NCBI GenBank assembly: GCA_947496235.1
Contig: CANMCE010000008.1
Location: 124,001-188,000 of the forward strand
DNA from: an uncultured Glaciecola sp.
GTDB lineage: Bacteria > Pseudomonadota > Gammaproteobacteria > Enterobacterales > Alteromonadaceae
DNA length: 64,000 nt
Reading direction: 5' to 3'
The position numbers and the translations under genes were made by a program. The notes under the pieces are model-generated. The model made no database searches. It had not been told where the DNA came from and saw nothing but the letters and a program-made list of their open reading frames with translations. Positions 27,561 to 36,110 of this stretch are shown in pieces (positions within the stretch are counted from its first letter, which is position 1; each line of letters opens with the position of its first letter).

Positions 27561-29987
27561 GTGTCTGAAAACGAATACATTCATAGACAAATATGCATTT
27601 TTAAAGGGCTGCCCAAGTACTCAGCTCCTTTTTTGCTGTTTTTTTGTTGGAGTTTTTCGTCATTCGCAAATGCTTCGTCAACTCAAACAATATGGTTTGA
27701 CCAACCAGGTAGTGATTGGGAAAGTGAGACCTTACCCATAGGTAATGGCTATATGGGCGCCAGTATTTTAGGCGGGGTCGCTGAAGATAAAATAAATGTA
27801 GCTGAAAAATCACTATGGACAGGTGGTCCCAGAGGTAAAGAGGCTTTTACTCGCGGTTGGCCTGACAAGCCTGAACAATATCAAGCAAAAGTAAAGCAGA
27901 TGCAGGATTTACTGTTTCAACAAAAATCAGTAACTCCAGAAGTCATGGCTGACGCCCTAGGGCACGAAATGACAGGTTACGGTAGCTACCAAGCGTTTGC
28001 TGATATTGTACTAATGACTCCTCATCAGGAGATTAATGTAACCGATTACAGTCGCGTTTTAGATATGGATTCGGCCACTGTTACCGTCACCTATCAAAAC
28101 CAAGGTATTGAGTTTCAACGAGAATATTTTGTCAGTTATCCAGATAATGCCCTTGTTGTAAGAATATCTGCAGATAAAGCCAATCAGGTTAATGCAACCT
28201 TTAGTTTGCGACTTCCTGAGAACAGACAAAAAGACATTCGCTACCACGACAAAGGAATGTCTCTAACTGGTCACTTAGATGACAACCAATTGGCCTTTGC
28301 TGCCGAAGCCTATATTCAAACGGAAAATGGTATTAGTGAAGTTACTGACAAGGGTTTTGTTGTCAGCAATGCTGATGCAGTTACTCTTTATTTTGTTGCA
28401 GCAACCCAATATGAAAATGTTTTTCCGGACTATCTAGGGCAAGATCCAGTAGAAAAGGTAAAAGCTCGAATCGCTAACTTGCAACAAACGAGTTATGCAA
28501 AAGTCAAACAGACTCACCTAGAAGATTATCAAAAGCTGTTTAAACGCGTTGATTTAGATCTCGGTGGTGAAAGCGGTGATTTGCCAACGGACCAACAACT
28601 GGCTTTGTATAACCAAAATAAGTTACCAGCAGCACAAATGCGGGCGCTTGAAGAAGTTTTTTATCAATACGGTCGTTACTTGTTAATTGCATCCTCCCGT
28701 GCTGGAAGCTTACCTGCAAATTTGCAAGGTGTTTGGAATAATTATGAATACGCACCTTGGAGTGCGGACTACCATTTCAACATTAATCTGCAGATGAACT
28801 ATTGGCTGGCTGACATGACCAATCTGTCAGAAACCAATATGCCGTTGTTTGATTATATAGATGCCTTGATTCCTGCTGGAGAAATTGCAGCTAAGAAATT
28901 ACTTGGCGCAAATGGCTGGACCGCCTTTTTGAATTCAAATATTTGGGGCTTTAGTGGCACCATAGCCTGGCCCACAGCATTTTGGCAACCGGAAGCCGGT
29001 GCTTGGCTAGCACAGCATTATTACCAGCATTACCTGTTTACACTCGATAAAGAATTTTTGCAGCAAAGAGCTTGGCCAGTGTTAAAAGGTGCGAGTGAAT
29101 TTTGGTTGGATGTTTTAGTTACTGACCCAAATACAAACACCTTAGTCGTCTCACCTTCTTTTTCTCCTGAGCACGGAGATTTCACCATAGCAGCGGCTAT
29201 GTCCCAACAATTGGTGACTGAGCTACTCACGAGCACCTTACAGGTGGCTGAATTGTTAAATGAAAAACAATGGGTTGAGCGCATTCAAGCTGCATTACCA
29301 AAGTTGGAAACGGGTTTAAACATTGGAAGCTGGGGGCAATTACAAGAATGGCGAGAAGATGTTGATGATAAGTCATCAAGGCATCGTCATGTTTCACAGC
29401 TTTATGCTTTGCATCCTGGGAACCAAATATCACCAAGCAAAACACCTGCATTAGCAGAAGCGGCTAAAACCACCCTCAATGCTCGTGGTGATGGTGGAAC
29501 GGGCTGGAGCAAAGCGTGGAAAATTAATTTCTGGGCACGATTATTAGATGGCAATCGAGCGCACAAATTACTTAAAGAGCAATTTAGTCATAGCACCTTG
29601 AAAAATTTATGGGATAACCATCCACCGTTTCAAATAGACGGAAATTTTGGCGCTGTGTCAGGTATGACAGAAATGTTATTACAAAGTCACCAGGGAAGCC
29701 TTTCGCTTTTGCCTGCTTTGCCAGAGGCATGGGAGAAAGGTTCAGTAAATGGATTGCGAGCAAGAGGCAATTTTGATGTTTCTTTATCATGGAATGATCA
29801 TTCGCTAGTAGAAGCTAGCATTAAATCGGGTGTTGACAATGTTGTGTCGGTTTCAAACACGGCCTTTAACACACCTATTAAAGTGTTATCTAAAGGGAAA
29901 CCAGTACCCTTTAGTAAAATTGGCGAGTTTGAAATTCGCTTTAATTCAATGGCCGGGCAGGTGTATCAAATACTTGTTGGTCAATGA
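27561..29987 (+). CDS. Glycoside hydrolase family 95 (alpha-L-fucosidase/galactosidase)
   Basis: 808 residues, typical for GH95. N-terminal hydrophobic signal region (FLLFFCWSFSSFANAS) predicts export. The GH95 active site is visible: SADYHFNINLQMNYW with Asn407 and Asn409, SPSFSPEHGDF with Glu537 (acid), and QIDGNFGA with Asp693, at spacings close to those of the Bifidobacterium enzyme AfcA. GTG start at 27561; no ATG is available in frame before the signal region. GH95 removes terminal alpha-1,2-fucose (or L-galactose) from side chains such as those of xyloglucan. First gene of the locus after the IclR regulator. Confidence 0.9.
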   Translation: MSENEYIHRQICIFKGLPKYSAPFLLFFCWSFSSFANASSTQTIWFDQPGSDWESETLPIGNGYMGASILGGVAEDKINVAEKSLWTGGPRGKEAFTRGWPDKPEQYQAKVKQMQDLLFQQKSVTPEVMADALGHEMTGYGSYQAFADIVLMTPHQEINVTDYSRVLDMDSATVTVTYQNQGIEFQREYFVSYPDNALVVRISADKANQVNATFSLRLPENRQKDIRYHDKGMSLTGHLDDNQLAFAAEAYIQTENGISEVTDKGFVVSNADAVTLYFVAATQYENVFPDYLGQDPVEKVKARIANLQQTSYAKVKQTHLEDYQKLFKRVDLDLGGESGDLPTDQQLALYNQNKLPAAQMRALEEVFYQYGRYLLIASSRAGSLPANLQGVWNNYEYAPWSADYHFNINLQMNYWLADMTNLSETNMPLFDYIDALIPAGEIAAKKLLGANGWTAFLNSNIWGFSGTIAWPTAFWQPEAGAWLAQHYYQHYLFTLDKEFLQQRAWPVLKGASEFWLDVLVTDPNTNTLVVSPSFSPEHGDFTIAAAMSQQLVTELLTSTLQVAELLNEKQWVERIQAALPKLETGLNIGSWGQLQEWREDVDDKSSRHRHVSQLYALHPGNQISPSKTPALAEAAKTTLNARGDGGTGWSKAWKINFWARLLDGNRAHKLLKEQFSHSTLKNLWDNHPPFQIDGNFGAVSGMTEMLLQSHQGSLSLLPALPEAWEKGSVNGLRARGNFDVSLSWNDHSLVEASIKSGVDNVVSVSNTAFNTPIKVLSKGKPVPFSKIGEFEIRFNSMAGQVYQILVGQ

Positions 29988-30042
29988 GAGCATTCACAAT
30001 CTTGTGACATTCATTTTGCTATGAATGCCATATGTAAGTTAG

Positions 30043-33012
30043 ATGGAAAAGGTAAAACTAAATATGCAAAGCACACAACAACACAAAAATGGCGCACTAT
30101 TTAAGCGCACAAAAACATCTCTGAGCATTTTAGCTGCTTTGGGAATTATGCTACCAAATTTAGCCCTTGCTCAGGAGCAGGAAGCTGAACCGGAAAATAC
30201 TGAAGATACTGAAGTCATTGAAGTTAAGGGGCTACGCTCGAGTATTATCTCCGCACAGATGGTTAAAATGAACTCTAACAAGATCATGGACGGAATCAGT
30301 GCTGATGATATTGGTGCCTTACCTGACCGAAGTGTTACAGAGACGCTACAACGGGTTGCTGGTGTTGCCATCGACAGATATATGTCCCAAGGCGATCCAG
30401 AACATTTTTCTGTAGAAGGTAATGGTGTAATCGTTCGCGGTCTTACTCAAGTGCGAAGTGAGCTTAACGGTCGTAGTACATTCAGTGCCAATGGCGGTCG
30501 AACTTTAAGTTTCGGTGATGTTCCACCTGAACTTTTAGCCGCGGTAAATGTTTATAAAAGTCCGACTGCTGACCAAATCGAAGGTGGGTTAGCAGGTACT
30601 ATTGATTTAGAAACGCGTTTGCCATTCCACGCCAGTGAGCGTGAGTTTGCTTTCAATATTTCAGCAAACTACGGTGACAAAGTAAAAGATACAACGCCTG
30701 CGTATTCGTTCTTATATAGCGATACCTGGGATACTGATATCGGTAAAATTGGTTTCTTAGCAGATATTGCCTATTCAGAACTATCTACCCGCAATGATTC
30801 AATGTATGTTCGTCCGTTTTTTGCTAGAGACGACATTGCTGGGCAAGAAGGCAATACGGTTTATATTCCTCGTGGCGCTGACTGGCGTTCAATGAACTTT
30901 AACCGTGAGCGTACTGGGCAATATGCCGCAGTTCAATGGGAACCTGCAGAAAATCACGAATTGACACTTACTTATTTCAACAGCCGTTATGAAATGATGT
31001 GGGATGAAGATGCGATTTTCGTCAGTAATGACATCACTGCGTTACAAGCGACAGAAGATAGCACCTATGATGCCAATGGTGCCATGTTAACCGGTCGAGT
31101 TACCCAGGATTCTGGTATTGTGATGGGTTCTGATATTCGTGTTTCAAGAGAAGATTCTGAAACTAACGATATCGCCTTAGAATATGAATACACAGGTGAA
31201 GCTTTCAATTTCAGTATTCAAGCGCAACGAGTTAAAGCAACGACTGAAAAGCTGGATTCTACAGTAGCAGTTGCAGTGCGTGTTCCTTATATCGACATTG
31301 ACTTGTCTGGTTCATTACCTGCGATTACTTCTGACGCAGCTGTGCTAGGCGATGTTGATAGCTATCGTTGGGACTTCTTGATGGACAATCAAGTAGATAA
31401 CGAAGCTGAAATGACTTCTTTGCAAGTTGATTTTGATTACTTCCTAGATAATGACGTTTTCCACACTGTGCATTTCGGTGCACGATTCAGTGATTCTAAC
31501 TCTGATAACTTTGACAGTGGATACAACTGGGGTGCAATTGGTAACTGGTTGATTGATGCTGGTGCTGTGGTAAGCGGTGCAAACCCTTCTGCTTCAGACG
31601 TGAATATCAACGAGTTCAACGATTTCTTCTCTGGTGATGTACCTCGACCTGCGAATATCTACGCGCCTTTACGTTATTACGCAGAAGGCTTCCCAGAAAG
31701 TTATGACGAAGTTAAGAGCCGAATTGAATACGTTGATTGGGCTGAAGGTGCGGCATGGCAACCTCGTGATTTAACTGATGACCAATGGTACAACAATCAA
31801 GAAGAGAAAACCCAGTCTGCATACGTGATGTTTGACTACTCCTTCAATGATTTAAAATATCCGGTTAGCGGTAACGTAGGTGTACGTTATGTAAAAACTG
31901 AAAATACTGCGATTGGTTCAGTTATTTTCCCAGCGAACTTATTGTTTGGTGACGGTGGATTTTTCCCATTCGAAGCTGAACATAGCTACTCGAACGTGTT
32001 ACCAAGCATGAACATGAAAATCGAGTTAACGGATGATTTATTACTTCGTTTAGCAGCGGCTAAAGCTATGGCTCGTCCAGATTATAGTCGTTTACAATCT
32101 AGACTTGAGTTTAGTGCAGACATTAGAGAAGACCGTCGTGATGCCTTGTTAGATGACCAAGGAAATCCTTTACCAGGAGTTACAATTACTGCGGCTGACT
32201 TTAATCTAGGTGCAAGTGCGAATACTAACCCTTATCTAGACCCAATCGAATCTACACAGTTGGATTTATCTCTAGAATGGTACTACGCTCCAGGCAGCTC
32301 TGCTTACATTGCTTTGTTTAACAAAGACATCAAGGGCTATGAAGTGGAAGAGTTTGTAACTGAAACTTATGACGCCCCAGGACCTGACGGAACTCGTCCG
32401 CTGGACTTTAATTTCCAACGTCCAGTAAGTACTGGTGAAGCAGATATTCGCGGTTTTGAACTTAGTGTAAACCACTTCTTTACTGATTTGCCTGCGCCAT
32501 TCGATGGTTTTGGTATCCAAGCTAACTATACTTACATTGACAGTAAAACTGATGTTAAGCCTGAAGGTGACCCAGTAGATACTGATGGAAGTAGCTATGG
32601 TGTTCAACCGTACCGAGGTCTTTCGAAAAATGCCTATAACTTAGTTGGTATTTATCAGAAAAATGATTGGACTGTACGTCTAGCTTATAACTGGAGAAGT
32701 GAGTTCTTAACCTCTATCGGTGCTAATGGCTTTAACGGTACAACGCCAATTTCACCTGAAGGTTATGTTCGTCCAAGTGGCGTAGGTACTGATAATTTCT
32801 GGCGCTTACCTGTATTGAATGATGCAGCAGGTTATCTAGATGGTTCAGTGTCTTACCAAGTGAATGAAAACTTCACTGTCATTTTGGAAGCTAACAACCT
32901 AAGTAATACTATTACTAAGAACATAATGCGACAAAATGGTGCGGGCGATCATAATTCTGCCTATCACCAAAATGATACGCGATTTGCGTTATCGTTACGT
33001 GGCAAGTTCTAA
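30043..33012 (+). CDS. TonB-dependent receptor of the carbohydrate locus
   Basis: 989 residues. Signal peptide ending NLALAQ, then TonB-box-like IEVKGLRSSI, a plug with ADDIGALPDRSVTETLQRV, VIVRGLTQVRSELNG and VYKSPTADQIEGGLAGTID, and a barrel ending RGKF. The plug sequence is that of the large TonB-dependent receptor subfamily associated with carbohydrate loci in Xanthomonas, Caulobacter and Alteromonadales. An alternative start at ATG 30064 gives a tidier signal peptide. It lies 55 bp after GH95 and would import oligosaccharides released at the surface. Confidence 0.93.
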   Translation: MEKVKLNMQSTQQHKNGALFKRTKTSLSILAALGIMLPNLALAQEQEAEPENTEDTEVIEVKGLRSSIISAQMVKMNSNKIMDGISADDIGALPDRSVTETLQRVAGVAIDRYMSQGDPEHFSVEGNGVIVRGLTQVRSELNGRSTFSANGGRTLSFGDVPPELLAAVNVYKSPTADQIEGGLAGTIDLETRLPFHASEREFAFNISANYGDKVKDTTPAYSFLYSDTWDTDIGKIGFLADIAYSELSTRNDSMYVRPFFARDDIAGQEGNTVYIPRGADWRSMNFNRERTGQYAAVQWEPAENHELTLTYFNSRYEMMWDEDAIFVSNDITALQATEDSTYDANGAMLTGRVTQDSGIVMGSDIRVSREDSETNDIALEYEYTGEAFNFSIQAQRVKATTEKLDSTVAVAVRVPYIDIDLSGSLPAITSDAAVLGDVDSYRWDFLMDNQVDNEAEMTSLQVDFDYFLDNDVFHTVHFGARFSDSNSDNFDSGYNWGAIGNWLIDAGAVVSGANPSASDVNINEFNDFFSGDVPRPANIYAPLRYYAEGFPESYDEVKSRIEYVDWAEGAAWQPRDLTDDQWYNNQEEKTQSAYVMFDYSFNDLKYPVSGNVGVRYVKTENTAIGSVIFPANLLFGDGGFFPFEAEHSYSNVLPSMNMKIELTDDLLLRLAAAKAMARPDYSRLQSRLEFSADIREDRRDALLDDQGNPLPGVTITAADFNLGASANTNPYLDPIESTQLDLSLEWYYAPGSSAYIALFNKDIKGYEVEEFVTETYDAPGPDGTRPLDFNFQRPVSTGEADIRGFELSVNHFFTDLPAPFDGFGIQANYTYIDSKTDVKPEGDPVDTDGSSYGVQPYRGLSKNAYNLVGIYQKNDWTVRLAYNWRSEFLTSIGANGFNGTTPISPEGYVRPSGVGTDNFWRLPVLNDAAGYLDGSVSYQVNENFTVILEANNLSNTITKNIMRQNGAGDHNSAYHQNDTRFALSLRGKF

Positions 33013-33041
33013 GTCATAACAAGAGTAAATTGCTAGAAATT

Positions 33042-33072
33042 AAAGGCACCGTTAACTCGGTGCCTTTTGATT
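33042..33072 (+). terminator. Hairpin with T-tract between receptor and halogenase genes
   Basis: AAAGGCACCG (33042-33051), 6-nt loop, CGGTGCCTTT (33058-33067) and TTGATT. The T-run is short, so it may attenuate rather than end transcription into the halogenase genes. Confidence 0.8.
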
Positions 33073-33092
33073 GACAGCAAGATGGAGGTAGT

Positions 33093-34601
33093 TTGCAAGC
33101 GCAACCCATAAAAGAAATATTAGTAGTAGGCGGTGGAACTGCAGGTTGGATGACAGCCGCTGCATTAGCTAACCGACTTCCTAGTCATTTCTGTAAAGTG
33201 ACATTGGTCGAATCAGAGGCCATTGGTACTGTGGGTGTGGGCGAGTCAACGATTCCGCACATAAGGCAATTCAATGAAACCTTAGGCATTGATGAAGCCA
33301 CCTTTATGAAAGAGACCAGTGCCACTGTTAAATTGGGCATTAGGTTTGATAATTGGGGTAATATTAACCAGCAGTATTTTCATCCATTTGGAGAATACGG
33401 CGAAATAACTAAGGGAATAGACTTTCATCAATATTGGCTTAAAGAAAGGGCCGCTGGCAGTGATATGTCGATCAATGCATATTCAATTGCTGCGTCTTCA
33501 GGTTTAGCCAATAAGTTTCCCTTATCTACTCATCAAAAAACTACCAAATTTTCTGATTACAACTATTCCTATCATATTGATGCTGGCAAGTACGCTTTAT
33601 TTCTTAGAAAGTATGCTGAAAATAAAGGCGTAAAACGCGTTGAAGGCAAAGTAGTAAAAGTAGATAAGCATGAAAACGGATTTTTAAAATCAGTTACCTT
33701 AGAAGATGGCACCCATCTTCAGGCCGACTTTTTTGTAGATTGCAGTGGCTTTAGGGGCTTACTCATTGATCAACAAATGCAAAGTCAATTTATCCATTGG
33801 AATAAATGGTTGCTGACTAATAGCGCTGTGGCTGTACCCAGTGAACGAAATGATCAGTTAAATCCTTACACTATTGCATCGGCGCAATCGGCTGGTTGGC
33901 GTTGGCAGATCCCGCTGCAACATAGAATGGGTAACGGATACGCTTATAGCAATGCGCACATAGATGACCAAACCGCTATTGATACCTTAATGCAAGCATT
34001 ACCGGGCAAGGCCTTAGCGGAGCCGCGTATCATTCGATATCAGCCGGGAAGACGAGAGGCCAGTTGGGTCAAAAACTGTTTGGCGGTAGGCTTATCTTCT
34101 GGGTTTTTAGAGCCGCTAGAATCAACGAGTATCTATTTAATTCAATTGGGTATTACCAAATTTTTAGAATTGTTGCCGAGTAGAGATTGTCCTCAGGCAA
34201 ACATAAACGAATATAACAAACTAATTGCGCGTTCTTATGAAGTTATTCGCAATTTTATCATCTTACATTTTCATGTTACCCAGCGCGACGACACCGAGTT
34301 TTGGCGTTATTGCAGGCATATGGCAATTCCAGACGAATTGCAAAATCGACTCGAATTATTTGCTGAATCTGGTCGAATCGATATTTCACAGTTCGGCGTT
34401 TGGCCAGCCGTGTGCATTGGCCAAAATCTTATTCCTAAATATTATGATTCTCGCTTGGATACTTTTGGCGACGAATATATTCAGCAGTATTTACAACAAA
34501 CTCGGAAAAAAATATCCGAGGCTGTTGCTCAAATGCCAAGTGCAGACGAGTTTATTGCCTTTAAGTTGAGCCAAGCGAAATCGGGGGATATGTCATGTTA
34601 A
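33093..34601 (+). CDS. Tryptophan-halogenase-family flavoprotein
   Basis: 502 residues; TTG start with GGAGG just upstream. FAD-binding VVGGGTAGWMTAAAL at the N-terminus, VGVGESTIP, the lysine of the halogenase tunnel (ATVKLGIRF, Lys80, where PrnA and RebH have Lys79) and the WRWQIP version of the WxWxIP motif are all present, so halogenation or a related FADH2-dependent oxidation is chemically possible. Family members next to TonB-dependent receptors are widespread in carbohydrate-using Proteobacteria, where their role is unknown; a sugar- or receptor-linked function is inference. The stop overlaps the next gene. Confidence 0.88.
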   Translation: MQAQPIKEILVVGGGTAGWMTAAALANRLPSHFCKVTLVESEAIGTVGVGESTIPHIRQFNETLGIDEATFMKETSATVKLGIRFDNWGNINQQYFHPFGEYGEITKGIDFHQYWLKERAAGSDMSINAYSIAASSGLANKFPLSTHQKTTKFSDYNYSYHIDAGKYALFLRKYAENKGVKRVEGKVVKVDKHENGFLKSVTLEDGTHLQADFFVDCSGFRGLLIDQQMQSQFIHWNKWLLTNSAVAVPSERNDQLNPYTIASAQSAGWRWQIPLQHRMGNGYAYSNAHIDDQTAIDTLMQALPGKALAEPRIIRYQPGRREASWVKNCLAVGLSSGFLEPLESTSIYLIQLGITKFLELLPSRDCPQANINEYNKLIARSYEVIRNFIILHFHVTQRDDTEFWRYCRHMAIPDELQNRLELFAESGRIDISQFGVWPAVCIGQNLIPKYYDSRLDTFGDEYIQQYLQQTRKKISEAVAQMPSADEFIAFKLSQAKSGDMSC

Positions 34602-36046
34602 CCCATGCTCCGATCAAGCAGGTTGTTATACTTGGTGGTGGCGCTGTAGGCTGGTCTGCTGCTGTTGGATTAGCCAGAGGATTACAGGGGCAAGATTGCC
34701 AAATATCAGTCGTAGACTTGCCAATCCAAGAGCCTGAGCTGATCGCAGCTGGCCCGCAAATTTTTGACTACCATAAAATTTTAGGTATTCAAGAAAGGCA
34801 GTTATTACAGTCTGGCCATGCAAAATTATCTTTGGCACAAGCTTTTTCAGGTTTTAATAAATCCTCAGATTTGATTTTCAATAGCTTTGATACTTCTCGT
34901 CCTGAATTTTGTAGTATTGAATTTCACCATCTTATGAACTGGTTCAATCTTACTGATTTTGCCGACTATTCAATACCGTCCTGTGCCTGTAAACAGCAAA
35001 AATTAGCGCTGCCTAAAGTGGGTAACGACCCGGTTCAATCGAGTTTTACTTGTGGAATGCACTTAAACACCCAAGTGTACCGCAAATTTATGCAGGGTGC
35101 GGCAAACCAGTTAGGCGTTAAATCTTACTCATCATTAATTGACAATATCGAGCAAGCTGAAAATGGCTTTGTGACCAAAATTACCTTGCAAGATGGCACT
35201 AGCTTAGCGCCAGATTTGGTGATAGATAACAGTGGTTACAACTCGTTGGTAATGCGACGTACTTTCAATTTAAATTATCAAAGCCACCCGTTGAGCTCTA
35301 GTATCAATCGCCGAATTGAATGCTTAGCCTCAACCAATTCGCCAGCCTTGCCTTATAGCACTCATTCCGTATTGCCATGTGGATGGAAAGAAAGCATTCA
35401 AATGGCCAACATACATTCAACCAGTGTTAATTTTAATCAGAATCAGTTTAGTGATCAGCAGGTAATTGAAGCGATTGGCCTTAATTTTGATGTTGCAGAT
35501 AAACCGGTGGTATCAAATATTCACATTGGCCATTTGACACATTTTTTCTATCACAATTGTGTCGCTATTGGTGAAGCTGCTGGTTATGTTGCAAGCCCAT
35601 CCATGACTAATTTGGTGATGTCACAAAGAGCTATTACCAAATTATTAGACTTGTTTCCAAATAAAGCTTGTTTGGTAGCAAATACAAATGAATACAACAG
35701 GCGTGTTAAAGCAGACTACTCAGAAGCGTTCGACTATTTAGCCTTTCATTATCAATGGGCAAAGAAACAACATCCTAAACTTGAGTGTGTGCAAGAAATA
35801 CCTACGCCATCAGAAAAGCTACAACAACGCATTGGACTATTTGAGAGTACGGGGCGGGTAGCCTACGAATTAAACCCAATGATTACTCGGCAGTCTTGGT
35901 TGAATGTTTTACAAGCTTTCTGCGCTGAAAAATCTGGAATAGATCCCTTAGTAGGGGCCTTAGATAAAGAAAATGCCAAAGGATTTTTAAACAAATTAAA
36001 GCAAGCTGTGCAGCAGCACGTTCACAGCTTTAATGCTTATCGGTAA
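34595..36046 (+). CDS. Degenerate tryptophan-halogenase-like protein
   Basis: 483 residues, overlapping the previous gene by 7 bp. The FAD dinucleotide fold starts VVILGGGAVGWSAAVGLARG, and GHLTHFFYHNCVAIGEAAGYV with SPSMTNLVMSQRAITKLL keeps the family's C-terminal part. The GESTIP box is replaced by ELIAAGPQI and the WxWxIP motif by CGWKESIQMANIH, so it is unlikely to be a normal halogenase. The reading frame is intact, so it is a paralogue rather than a pseudogene and may form a complex with the upstream protein. Its 3' end is followed 64 bp later by the GH31 start. Confidence 0.8.
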   Translation: MLTHAPIKQVVILGGGAVGWSAAVGLARGLQGQDCQISVVDLPIQEPELIAAGPQIFDYHKILGIQERQLLQSGHAKLSLAQAFSGFNKSSDLIFNSFDTSRPEFCSIEFHHLMNWFNLTDFADYSIPSCACKQQKLALPKVGNDPVQSSFTCGMHLNTQVYRKFMQGAANQLGVKSYSSLIDNIEQAENGFVTKITLQDGTSLAPDLVIDNSGYNSLVMRRTFNLNYQSHPLSSSINRRIECLASTNSPALPYSTHSVLPCGWKESIQMANIHSTSVNFNQNQFSDQQVIEAIGLNFDVADKPVVSNIHIGHLTHFFYHNCVAIGEAAGYVASPSMTNLVMSQRAITKLLDLFPNKACLVANTNEYNRRVKADYSEAFDYLAFHYQWAKKQHPKLECVQEIPTPSEKLQQRIGLFESTGRVAYELNPMITRQSWLNVLQAFCAEKSGIDPLVGALDKENAKGFLNKLKQAVQQHVHSFNAYR

Positions 36047-36110
36047 TCAAGCATGCACAACACAAATTTTAATTTTAATGAGATACAAAATAGTTTTTAC
36101 GGAGATGTAT

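Noticed and set aside
34595-36046. Halogenase-like gene as a pseudogene
   Set aside because: The frame is complete with its overlap to the upstream gene kept; only family motifs are changed.
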